Origin: Streptomyces sp. NBC_01445
Lineage (GTDB): Bacteria > Actinomycetota > Actinomycetes > Streptomycetales > Streptomycetaceae
Assembly: GCF_035918235.1 (NCBI RefSeq)
Contig: NZ_CP109485.1
Span: 5,084,001 to 5,148,000 of the forward strand
DNA length: 64,000 nt
Direction of reading: 5' to 3'
The notes under the pieces are model-generated. The model was not told the DNA's origin. It worked only from the letters and a program-made list of their open reading frames with translations, and did no database searches. A program made the translations under genes and the position numbers. This document shows positions 16,640-23,309 of the stretch, piece after piece. Every line of letters starts with the position of its first letter. Positions within the stretch are counted from its first letter, which is position 1.

Positions 16640-16838
16640 GCGGGCTTTTCATGTTCCGGCCGTGCCTGATCGGGCGCCCTGCGCCGACAATTCACCTCCT
16701 CCTAAATCTCATATGAGAACTCCACGGCCCTTCGTTCGAGTGGGTTCGGCAAATCCCCTGACCTCAGAGTTTCCGTTGCCGGGGACGCTCGTTGGATATT
16801 CCGTCGCTGGTGACAAATCGTCACCCCAAGGAAGGAAC

Positions 16839-17126
16839 ATGATGAAGCCCCTGAAGGCCGCCGCCGTCGTCGCCGGATCCATGGTCATCGCCGGTGCAGC
16901 CGCACCCGCCTTCGCCTCCGACCTCACGCCGACGAGCCTCAACGGCGCGATCGAGACGCTGAGCCACCAGTCGGTGCTCGACGCCCAGCCTCTGCACACC
17001 AACATGCTCGACACGGAGCGGGGCGGTTCGGTCCTCAACACGGTGCAGGACACGGCGGACAACGTGAACGACGCCGGTGCGGGCGCCCCGGCCGGACTCC
17101 TCGGCGGCCTTCCCCTCGGCAAGTAG
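16839..17126 (+). CDS. Small secreted protein, unknown
   Basis: Predicted secreted peptide of 95 residues: signal peptide about 1-28 (AAAVVAGSMVIAGAAAPAFA) and a mature part of about 67 residues with GAIETLSHQSVLDAQ, TNMLDTERGGSVLNTVQD and a Gly/Leu-rich tail LLGGLPLGK. No cysteine. The start is ATG 16839 (a second ATG follows) with AAGGAAGGA upstream. It is not a chaplin: the paired SGN/VPVNVP motifs are absent. It is flanked by terminators on both sides. I do not recognise a named family; genus-specific surface peptide is the best description. Confidence 0.72.
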   Translation: MMKPLKAAAVVAGSMVIAGAAAPAFASDLTPTSLNGAIETLSHQSVLDAQPLHTNMLDTERGGSVLNTVQDTADNVNDAGAGAPAGLLGGLPLGK

Positions 17127-17134
17127 CGATCTGC

Positions 17135-17157
17135 GCGGGTGTGTTCCTGCCACCCGC
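17135..17157 (+). terminator. Hairpin after small secreted protein
   Basis: GCGGGTG (17135-17141)/CACCCGC (17151-17157), perfect 7-bp stem with 9-nt loop, 8 bp after the stop codon; no U-tract. Confidence 0.5.
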
Positions 17158-17210
17158 CGTACAACCAGGTTCATAAGCTGCAAAAAACCCCAATTGGGAA
17201 GGTTTTTGAG

Positions 17211-17456
17211 ATGAACACTGCCAAGAAGGCTGCTCTGGTCATGGCCGTCGCCGGTCTCGCTGCGGGCGCCGCTTCGGGCAGCGCCTTCGCCCACGGCGGC
17301 GCCGGCGCGGAGGGTGCCGCGGTGGGCTCCCCGGGCGTCGGTTCGGGCAACGTCGTCCAGGTGCCGATCGACGTTCCGGTCAACGCCGTCGGGAACACCG
17401 TCGACGTCATCGGCCTGCTGAACCCGGCCTTCGGCAACAGCGGCCAGATCGGCTGA
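17211..17456 (+). CDS. Cysteine-free short chaplin (ChpE-like)
   Basis: Chaplin of 81 residues with signal peptide about 1-27 and one domain: GAAVGSPGVGSGNVVQVPID, then VPVNAVGNTVDVIGLLNPAF. Both cysteines of the family are replaced (V60 and G78 at the aligned places), so it cannot form the intramolecular disulfide. S. coelicolor ChpE is the known chaplin lacking these cysteines, hence the comparison; there chpE is at a different locus, as I recall. ATG 17211 has GGGAAGG about 8 bp upstream. Followed by two hairpins. Confidence 0.88.
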   Translation: MNTAKKAALVMAVAGLAAGAASGSAFAHGGAGAEGAAVGSPGVGSGNVVQVPIDVPVNAVGNTVDVIGLLNPAFGNSGQIG

Positions 17457-17464
17457 CGCAGCCC

Positions 17465-17547
17465 TTCGCGCGCCTCTCGCGCGAAGCGGCACTCAGGCCG
17501 ACAAGAGGCCGGCCCCCCGCTCCGAGCGGCCCCGGACCGGCCTCTTG
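17465..17547 (+). terminator. Tandem terminators after Cys-free chaplin
   Basis: First: TTCGCGCG/CGCGCGAA with a 5-nt loop (17465-17485). Second: CAAGAGGCCGG (17502-17512)/CCGGCCTCTTG (17537-17547), perfect 11-bp arms. They separate the chaplin from the DUF5949 gene. Confidence 0.7.
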
Positions 17548-17645
17548 GCGTGTCCGGCGCGGCCCCAATTCTCGTTCGAGTGGGGGCCGTTCCCCCAAGC
17601 GGGTGAAAGGTCGCCGGGGCGCCCGGCGCCCGTGGCTACGCTGCC

Positions 17646-18149
17646 GTGGTGACTTCAACGCCGACTGAGAACCGCGCCTTCCGCGCCATCGATCTGGGCA
17701 CCCTCGCCGTCATCGCATGGAGCGGCGAACACCCGGACGAGGCAGGGGACATGCCCTTCCTGCTGGCCTACTCCCTGGGGGACGGCGCGGGCGGGCAGGA
17801 GGCATCGACCGAAGCGGTACGAATCCTGCTGGAGAACAACGGCCTGCCGGTCGGCAAGGTCGTGGACGCCACGGGCAAGCCCAGCTTCCCCGTCTCGCTG
17901 CTCGTCGAGGCCGGCCAGGCCGTCGTCAACATGCCGTACCTCAATGCCCAGTGCGTCGCGCCCCCCGAGTGGCTGGCCGCCGCGGCCGAACGCGGTTACG
18001 CGTACTTCGTGTTCACCACGCGCCCCTGGACCTCGGCGGTGCCCGGCAGCCCGGTCGCCGAGGAGGACTTCGCCTCGTTCGCGGGCGACGAGGCGACGCT
18101 GACCGGCGCGGCCCACTGCCTGCTCCCCGTACGCAAGCTGCGCGTCTGA
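17646..18149 (+). CDS. DUF5949 family protein
   Basis: Soluble protein of 167 residues, no signal peptide or membrane segment. Visible features: an N-terminal DLGTLAVIAWSGE strand, GDGAGGQEAST, KVVDATGKPSFPVSLLVEAG, and the aromatic patch YAYFVFTTRPWT near residue 125. I believe this is the actinobacterial DUF5949 family; function unknown. Tandem GTG codons at 17646 and 17649 are both possible starts and no good ribosome-binding site decides between them. It ends 17 bp before the VKOR gene and is probably cotranscribed with it. Confidence 0.65.
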   Translation: MVTSTPTENRAFRAIDLGTLAVIAWSGEHPDEAGDMPFLLAYSLGDGAGGQEASTEAVRILLENNGLPVGKVVDATGKPSFPVSLLVEAGQAVVNMPYLNAQCVAPPEWLAAAAERGYAYFVFTTRPWTSAVPGSPVAEEDFASFAGDEATLTGAAHCLLPVRKLRV

Positions 18150-18166
18150 CGAGAAGGAAGTGGCCC

Positions 18167-18841
18167 ATGGGAACCACGAACACCGAGGGACGCCCGGCCC
18201 CGATGCCGCGGCAGCCCGGTCCAACTCGGCACGGTGACAGCTCGGTTGAGGCTTCGCGTTCCGCTCCGGAGTCCCGTTCCCTGGGTTTCGCGCTGCTTCT
18301 GGTGATCACCGGTGCGGCGGGGCTGCTCGCGGCGTGGGTCATCACGATCGACAAGTTCAAGCTGCTCGAGGACCCGAACTTCACGCCGGGCTGCAGTCTG
18401 AACCCGGTCGTGTCGTGCGGGAACATCATGAAGAGCGAGCAGGCGTCGGCGTTCGGGTTCCCGAACCCGATGCTGGGGCTCGCGGCCTACGCGGTCGTGA
18501 TCTGTGTGGGGATGAGCCTGCTGGGGCGGGCGAGCTTCCCGCGCTGGTACTGGCTGACGTTCAACGCGGGCACGCTGTTCGGGGTCGGGTTCTGCACGTG
18601 GCTGCAGTTCCAGTCGCTGTACCGGATCAACTCGCTGTGCCTGTGGTGCTCTTTGGCGTGGGTCGCCACGATCGTCATGTTCTGGTACGTGACGTCGTTC
18701 AACGTGCGCAACGGGTTCCTGCCCGCGCCGTCGTGGCTGCGGTCGTTCTTCGGCGAGTTCACGTGGGTTCTTCCCGTGCTGCACGTCGGGATCATCGGGA
18801 TGCTGATCCTGACCCGCTGGTGGGACTTCTGGACCAGCTGA
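18167..18841 (+). CDS. VKOR-family membrane disulfide oxidase
   Basis: Vitamin K epoxide reductase homologue of 224 residues that should reoxidise a periplasm-side thiol partner using menaquinone, helping extracytoplasmic disulfide formation. Four to five transmembrane helices are visible. The regulatory loop pair C76/C84 (PGCSLNPVVSCG) and the active-site CLWC (C158-C161) are intact. There is no fused thioredoxin domain. ATG 18167 has GAGAAGGAAG about 7 bp upstream and follows the DUF5949 gene closely. Its position among chaplin genes with conserved cysteine pairs suggests those as clients (inference). Confidence 0.87.
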   Translation: MGTTNTEGRPAPMPRQPGPTRHGDSSVEASRSAPESRSLGFALLLVITGAAGLLAAWVITIDKFKLLEDPNFTPGCSLNPVVSCGNIMKSEQASAFGFPNPMLGLAAYAVVICVGMSLLGRASFPRWYWLTFNAGTLFGVGFCTWLQFQSLYRINSLCLWCSLAWVATIVMFWYVTSFNVRNGFLPAPSWLRSFFGEFTWVLPVLHVGIIGMLILTRWWDFWTS

Positions 18842-18948
18842 TACACATATCGGCCAATTGCGCCGGGCGAGGGAAATTTGCACTGATGCCGCCCGCCGGG
18901 TCGTTACTCCTTTCGCGGTGACCAGTACCGCGAAGCCCGAAAGGATCC

Positions 18949-19464
18949 GTGTCCGACATGAAGCCAACTGCCAGAGGGACGCTCGCTGTACTGGCCGGCT
19001 GCCTCGCCGCCGCGGGCGCGGGCGCCGCTCCCGCCGTCGCGGGCGAGCAGGTACCCGTAGCCGTTCCGCTGACCGGTGTGGAGAACGCGCTGCACGTGAA
19101 GGCGCCCGAGCTGTCGACCGGAGTGCCGATCCCGCTGCCGGGCGGGCCCGACGCCCCGCGCTTCGTGGCCGGGCGGATGCTTCCCGAGCCGCTGCTGCCG
19201 GCGGTTCCGCTCAGCAGCGAGTTGCCCGAAACGCGGCTCGAGGCGCCGCTGTCCCAGGTGACGGGGGACCACAAGGTCGATCACCTGGGCCTGACCACCG
19301 CGGGGTCCGACGTGCGGACGGCCACCCCCGGAGCGTCGGTCAACCCGCCGCTCACCGGCCCGCCGGCCGACCGCTTCGGGCTCCCGGATGTGGCGCTTCC
19401 CGAGGCCGCGGTCGTAACTCCGCTGCTGACGACGGCGCCGGGAGCCGCGCTCGACATCGCGTGA
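18949..19464 (+). CDS. Small secreted protein upstream of melC
   Basis: Predicted secreted protein of 171 residues. Signal peptide about 1-32 (GTLAVLAGCLAAAGAGAAPAVAG); the mature region is Pro/Leu-rich and of low complexity (VPVAVPLTGVENALHVKAPE, LLPAVPLSSELPETRLEAPL, HLGLTTAGSDVRTATPG). No recognised domain. GTG 18949 sits only 3 bp after AAAGGA whereas ATG 18958 is 12 bp after it; the start could be either. It lies 30 bp upstream of melC1 and is likely in the same transcript. Confidence 0.65.
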   Translation: MSDMKPTARGTLAVLAGCLAAAGAGAAPAVAGEQVPVAVPLTGVENALHVKAPELSTGVPIPLPGGPDAPRFVAGRMLPEPLLPAVPLSSELPETRLEAPLSQVTGDHKVDHLGLTTAGSDVRTATPGASVNPPLTGPPADRFGLPDVALPEAAVVTPLLTTAPGAALDIA

Positions 19465-19494
19465 CCCGCACGCAGTATGGAAGAGGAGACGCCA

Positions 19495-19944
19495 GTGGAA
19501 GCCGGTACCCCACCTGTCGGTCTCGGTCCCGTCGGCCAGGGGGTCGTGACGCGCCGGACCGCAGTGCGGCGGCTGATCGGGGTCGCGCTCGCCGCCGCCG
19601 TGGTGCCGGCCGCCGCCCTCGTCGGCCGGACCTTCCGCGAGCCGCACGACGATCTGCGGGGCGCGTCCGGCAGGGACTTCGAGGAGACCTACCGCGGCCG
19701 TCACATCCGCGGAACGCGCGGACAGGGCTCGATGATGCGCGCCCACCTCGGGCAGAAGCCGGGGCAGCGGTCCGGGCGCTGGGACGTCACGGTCGACGGC
19801 CGGCCGCTGCATCTGATGCGCCGTGCCGACGGCAGCTATCTGAGCATGGTCGACCACTACCAGTCGTATCCCACCCCCCTGGCCGCGGCGAGGGGGGCCG
19901 TGGACGAGCTCGGTCACCAGATACTGCGCCGGCAGGTGCTCTGA
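19495..19944 (+). CDS. melC1: Tyrosinase cofactor (caddie protein) MelC1
   Basis: Copper chaperone and export partner of tyrosinase, 149 residues. A twin-arginine-type signal ([15 protein letters not shown]) carries MelC1 and, by known hitch-hiking, bound MelC2 through the Tat system. The mature part has [34 protein letters not shown] and [20 protein letters not shown]; the YLSxVDHY tyrosine loop that enters the tyrosinase active site is conserved. GTG 19495 is chosen because GAGGAG lies 6 bp upstream; an ATG at 19477 in frame would place that element inside the gene. Confidence 0.93.
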   Translation: MEAGTPPVGLGPVGQGVVTRRTAVRRLIGVALAAAVVPAAALVGRTFREPHDDLRGASGRDFEETYRGRHIRGTRGQGSMMRAHLGQKPGQRSGRWDVTVDGRPLHLMRRADGSYLSMVDHYQSYPTPLAAARGAVDELGHQILRRQVL

Positions 19945-19983
19945 GCGCCGCGGCACAGCCGAAGTTGAAGGAGCAGGACGGCG

Positions 19984-20835
19984 TTGGTCTACACGCGGCA
20001 GAACCAGAGCGCGCTCACGACAGCGCAGAAGAAGCGGTTCGTGTCCGCGCTGCTCGCGATCAAACGCAGCGGGCAGTACGACGAATTCGTGCGAATGCAC
20101 GTGGCGTTCTACGTCGGTGACGGGGACGGCGGGCAGCGGGTCGCGCACATGGCGCCGACCTTCCTGCCCTGGCACAGGCAGTTCCTCCTGGAGTTCGAAG
20201 GCGCGCTTCAGCGCGTGGACCCCGGGGTCTCCGTCCCCTACTGGGACTGGACGGTGGACCGCTCCCCCACGTCGTCGCTGTGGGGCGAGGGGTTCCTCGG
20301 CGGGAACGGCCGCCGCTCCGACCGGCGGGTGACGACCGGTCCTTTCGCCTACGGGAACGGGCACTGGCCCATCAAGGAGGGCGTGACGGAGGGCGAATAC
20401 CTGACCCGGGACTTCGGCCGCCCCCACGATCCGATCGAGCTGCCCACCAAGGACGAACTGGCCTGGGCCATGCAGGATGCGCTGTACGACTCGGCCCCGT
20501 GGAACTCGACGTCCTCACGCGGGTTCCGCAACAAGGTCGAGGGCTGGACCTCGGGGGTGGGGAACGGCAAGTTCCGTAACCACAACCGGGTGCACCGGTG
20601 GGTCGGCGGGCACATGCTCGGCGCGGACGCAGTGAACGACCCGGTCTTCTGGCTCAACCACGCGTTCGTTGATCTGCTCTGGTCGCGCTGGCACCGGAAT
20701 TACCCCGACTCGGCTCCCTATTTGCCGGCCGGAGGGACGATGGGGCGTGTCGTGACTCTTGACGAGCCGATGCCGCCCTGGAAAGTGAAGCCGAGTTCGA
20801 TGATCGAGCACGGGCATTTGTATCGGTACGCATAA
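19984..20835 (+). CDS. melC2: Tyrosinase MelC2
   Basis: Type-3 copper monophenol monooxygenase making melanin precursors from tyrosine, 283 residues. All six copper ligands are visible: CuA H39 (RMHVAF), H55 (VAHMAPTF) and H64 (LPWHRQF); CuB in NHNRVHRWVGG and FWLNHAFVD. The start is TTG 19984, giving MVYTRQNQSALTTAQK, which aligns with known MelC2 N-termini; AAGGAG lies 10 bp upstream. It has no signal of its own. 39 bp after melC1, so an operon. Confidence 0.95.
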   Translation: MVYTRQNQSALTTAQKKRFVSALLAIKRSGQYDEFVRMHVAFYVGDGDGGQRVAHMAPTFLPWHRQFLLEFEGALQRVDPGVSVPYWDWTVDRSPTSSLWGEGFLGGNGRRSDRRVTTGPFAYGNGHWPIKEGVTEGEYLTRDFGRPHDPIELPTKDELAWAMQDALYDSAPWNSTSSRGFRNKVEGWTSGVGNGKFRNHNRVHRWVGGHMLGADAVNDPVFWLNHAFVDLLWSRWHRNYPDSAPYLPAGGTMGRVVTLDEPMPPWKVKPSSMIEHGHLYRYA

Positions 20836-20853
20836 TCCGCGCCACTCATGAGA

Positions 20854-20886
20854 AAAGGCCCCCGCGCATCCGCGCCGGGGGCCTTT
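20854..20886. terminator. Bidirectional terminator between melC2 and chaplin
   Basis: AAAGGCCCCC (20854-20863) pairs with GGGGGCCTTT (20877-20886), and both strands show A/T-rich flanks. It lies between two convergent stop codons and can serve both. Confidence 0.85.
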
Positions 20887-20895
20887 GTCGGGGTG

Positions 20896-21174
20896 TCAGC
20901 CGCCGTAGCCGCCGTTGTCGCCCCCGTCGTGGTCCTCATCGTTGGCGCAGGCGTTGCCGAAGGCCGGGTTCAGCAGGCCGATGACGTCGACGGTGTTGCC
21001 GCAGAGGTTGATCGGGACGTGGACCGGGACCTGGGCGGCGTTGCCCGAGACGACGCCGGGCGAACCGGCGGCCACGCCCTGGGCGCCGGCGTCGGCCATG
21101 GCCAGGCCGGCACCGCTGATCACCACGGCGCCGGTGCCGAGCGCGACAGCGGCGGCCTTCGCGATGCGAGACAT
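20896..21174 (-). CDS. chpG: Short chaplin with acidic Gly-rich tail (chpG position)
   Basis: Secreted chaplin of 92 residues: signal peptide about 1-28, chaplin domain with SGNAAQVPVHVPINLCGN, C58 and C76, then an unusual extra tail NDEDHDGGDNGGYGG. ATG 21174 has AAGGAG with 6 bp spacing. A near-perfect BldN-type promoter lies upstream. It is convergent with melC2 as in the S. coelicolor melC/chpG arrangement I recall; the symbol rests on that position. Confidence 0.9.
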   Translation of the reverse strand: MSRIAKAAAVALGTGAVVISGAGLAMADAGAQGVAAGSPGVVSGNAAQVPVHVPINLCGNTVDVIGLLNPAFGNACANDEDHDGGDNGGYGG

Positions 21175-21230
21175 CACGTTCTCCTTTTTGCTGGACGGAT
21201 ACGGCCGCAAGATCGCGTCCGCATACCGGT

Positions 21231-21258
21231 TCAACGGACTCGCCCCGCCCAGGTAACG
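21231..21258 (-). promoter_or_regulatory. BldN-like promoter of chaplin
   Basis: On the minus strand CGTTAC (21258-21253), 16 bp, CGTTGA (21236-21231): one mismatch to the sigma-BldN consensus CGTAAC-N16-CGTTGA as I remember it. It lies 57 bp upstream of the chaplin ATG. Confidence 0.6.
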
Positions 21259-21377
21259 GCCTTAACGACATCCATCCGACGGACCCCGATTTATGGTGAT
21301 TCCGGCGGAATAGGGCGGCCTAGTTCCGTTGCGCACGGTCGCCTGTGCGGAAAATCGTCGGAAATTCGTGGCGCGAA

Positions 21378-22505
21378 TTATTGCGGGGCGGAGGGCACGA
21401 ATGGTGGCACGGTGCCGGGCGGCTCTTCGTGGCGGTGGCGCAGGAGGAGCATCGCCGCGTCGTCGTGCAGGGGGCCCGCCGCGTGGTGGACCAGGTCGGC
21501 GCGCAGCTCCTTGAGGGCGGCCTCCGGGTCGGGGTCCTTGAGGAGCGAGGCGCGGTCGCCGAGCGGGTAGAAGTCTCCGGCCCGGTCCCGCGCCTCCGTG
21601 ACGCCGTCGGTGTACAGGAGGATCTGGTCGCCCGGCTCGAACCCGACGGTGTACGGCTCGGGCCCCTCCGCTCCGTGCACGCCGAGGCCGAGCGGCAGCG
21701 CGTACTGCGGCGGGCGCGGGAAGTGGGCCGAGCCGTCGGGGCGTACGAGCATGGCGGCCGGGTGCCCGAAGTTGAGGAACGTGACCTCGCTGCCGCCGCC
21801 CCGTACCTCGGCGAGGAGCGCGGTCACGAACTTCTCGCCGTGCAGGTCCCGGTCCACGGCGCGCTCCAGGCGGCGGCTCAGGCCGAGCAGTTCGGGCTCG
21901 TCGTGCGCGGCCTCGCGGAACGCGCCGAGGACGAGCGCCGCCGTCTCGACGGCGTCGAGCCCCTTGCCCTGCACATCGCCGATGATCACGCGTACGCCGC
22001 CCGGCGAGGCCACGACCTCGTACAGATCGCCGCCTATCCGGGCCTCTGCCACCGCCGATGTGTACGACACCGCCACCCGCAGCGGGCCGGCGCTGCGGGG
22101 CACCGGGCGCAGCAGCACGCGCTGGGCCACCTCCGCTATCGAGCGCACGCTCGCCAGCTCGGCGTCCCGGCGGCCGCGCATCACAGCGGCGGCTATGCCC
22201 GTGGCGGTCACGCCGAGGACGCAGATCAGCGCCGTGTACCCCCGGCGCTCGCCCAACTGCCCGTCGTCCACCGCGAGGAGCGAGCACAGGGCCATGGCGA
22301 TGCCGCCGATCCACGCCGTGCGCCGCCAGCTGCCCACGAGGCCCGCGAAGGCGGGGCCGAGCGAGGCGAGCGGCAGCAGACCCCCGCCCGGGCCGGACGC
22401 CACGTCCGCGAGCGCGACCAGAGCCATGACCCCGTAGGGCAGGGCGGACAGCACGCGGTACGCCCGGCCTCTCCCCCGGCTTTCCTGACCCTTCGCCTCG
22501 GTCAT
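21378..22505 (-). CDS. PP2C/SpoIIE-type protein phosphatase with membrane domain
   Basis: Ser/Thr phosphatase of 375 residues. The N-terminal 110 residues hold four or so transmembrane helices (YGVMALVALADV; AWIGGIAMALCSLLAV; ALICVLGVTATGIAAAVM). The C-terminal SpoIIE domain has ARIGGDLYEVV, VIIGDVQGKGLDAVETAA, FLNFGHPAAML, LLYTDGVTEARD and DDAAMLLLR, with the metal-binding aspartates present. Such proteins act in anti-sigma/anti-anti-sigma partner switching; no anti-sigma kinase gene is adjacent, so the target is unknown. ATG 22505 is the only sensible start. Confidence 0.88.
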   Translation of the reverse strand: MTEAKGQESRGRGRAYRVLSALPYGVMALVALADVASGPGGGLLPLASLGPAFAGLVGSWRRTAWIGGIAMALCSLLAVDDGQLGERRGYTALICVLGVTATGIAAAVMRGRRDAELASVRSIAEVAQRVLLRPVPRSAGPLRVAVSYTSAVAEARIGGDLYEVVASPGGVRVIIGDVQGKGLDAVETAALVLGAFREAAHDEPELLGLSRRLERAVDRDLHGEKFVTALLAEVRGGGSEVTFLNFGHPAAMLVRPDGSAHFPRPPQYALPLGLGVHGAEGPEPYTVGFEPGDQILLYTDGVTEARDRAGDFYPLGDRASLLKDPDPEAALKELRADLVHHAAGPLHDDAAMLLLRHRHEEPPGTVPPFVPSAPQ

Positions 22506-22703
22506 ACGTCACCCCGGCTTGACCAACGGCCGGTGGAGTGGCGAAAGTTCCCGCAACGGCCTCGCAAAGGGCGGTAAAACCCGGCATCAATGAACAGTAA
22601 AGATTGCCGGGATATGGCAATGTGCGAACGCCGGTCGTGGTGCGAGGATGTGGCCATCACCGAAGGGGGCGGCCGGTACGGGTACGGCCGGAAGGGGGAT
22701 GCG

Positions 22704-23225
22704 GTGACGGTTTTTCTGGGGCTCGGTATCGCGGGGGTCGTGCTGCTGGTGCTCGCCCTCGTCTTCGACGGCGTGCTCGAAGGGCTCTTCGGCGGCGCCG
22801 GGTTCCTCGACGGGCTCTTCGACGGGCTGCTCTCGCTGCCGGTCGTCGCCGGGTTCGTCTCGATGCTCGGCTTCGGCGGTGCACTCGTGCTCGGCACCAC
22901 CGGCCTCGGGGCGGGGCCCGCCACCGCCGTGGGGGCCGGCGCGGGGGTCGCGGCCGGGTGGCTGACCTGGCGGCTGAGTCGGGCCCTGATGCGCGATCAG
23001 GACGGATCCGCCCCGCGCGGCGACGACCTCGTCGGCACGGCGGGTTCCGTCGTCACGGCGATCCCGGCCGACGGCTACGGCGAGGTGCTGCTGCGGCTCG
23101 CCGGCCAGCCGGTGAAGCTCGCGGCGAAGAGCGCAGGGGCGACGGCCGTGGCACGGGGCAGCGAGATCTGGGTCGAGGAGTCCCTCTCGCCCACGTCGGT
23201 CGCCGTGCGGCCCGTCCAGCGCTGA
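22704..23225 (+). CDS. NfeD-like membrane protein
   Basis: Membrane protein of 173 residues with three to four transmembrane stretches (VFLGLGIAGVVLLVLALVFD; LPVVAGFVSMLGFGGALVLG; a Gly/Ala-rich helix), then a C-terminal OB-like domain (DLVGTAGSVVTAIPADGYGE to SVAVRPVQR). This is the arrangement of NfeD-type partners of flotillins. GTG 22704 has AAGGGGG 7-8 bp upstream; the open frame continues upstream but in sequence without coding character. Followed 84 bp later by the flotillin gene. Confidence 0.78.
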   Translation: MTVFLGLGIAGVVLLVLALVFDGVLEGLFGGAGFLDGLFDGLLSLPVVAGFVSMLGFGGALVLGTTGLGAGPATAVGAGAGVAAGWLTWRLSRALMRDQDGSAPRGDDLVGTAGSVVTAIPADGYGEVLLRLAGQPVKLAAKSAGATAVARGSEIWVEESLSPTSVAVRPVQR

Positions 23226-23309
23226 GCGCCTCCGCCGGGGTCCTACAGCCGTGGCCATACATACGTAATCGATCCACCGTCCCCCAGGGGGCAGGAGGGG
23301 GGAATCACC

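Noticed and set aside
16839..17126. Small secreted protein considered as a degenerate chaplin
   Set aside because: It lacks the SGN, VPVNVP and LNPxFGN motifs as well as the cysteines.
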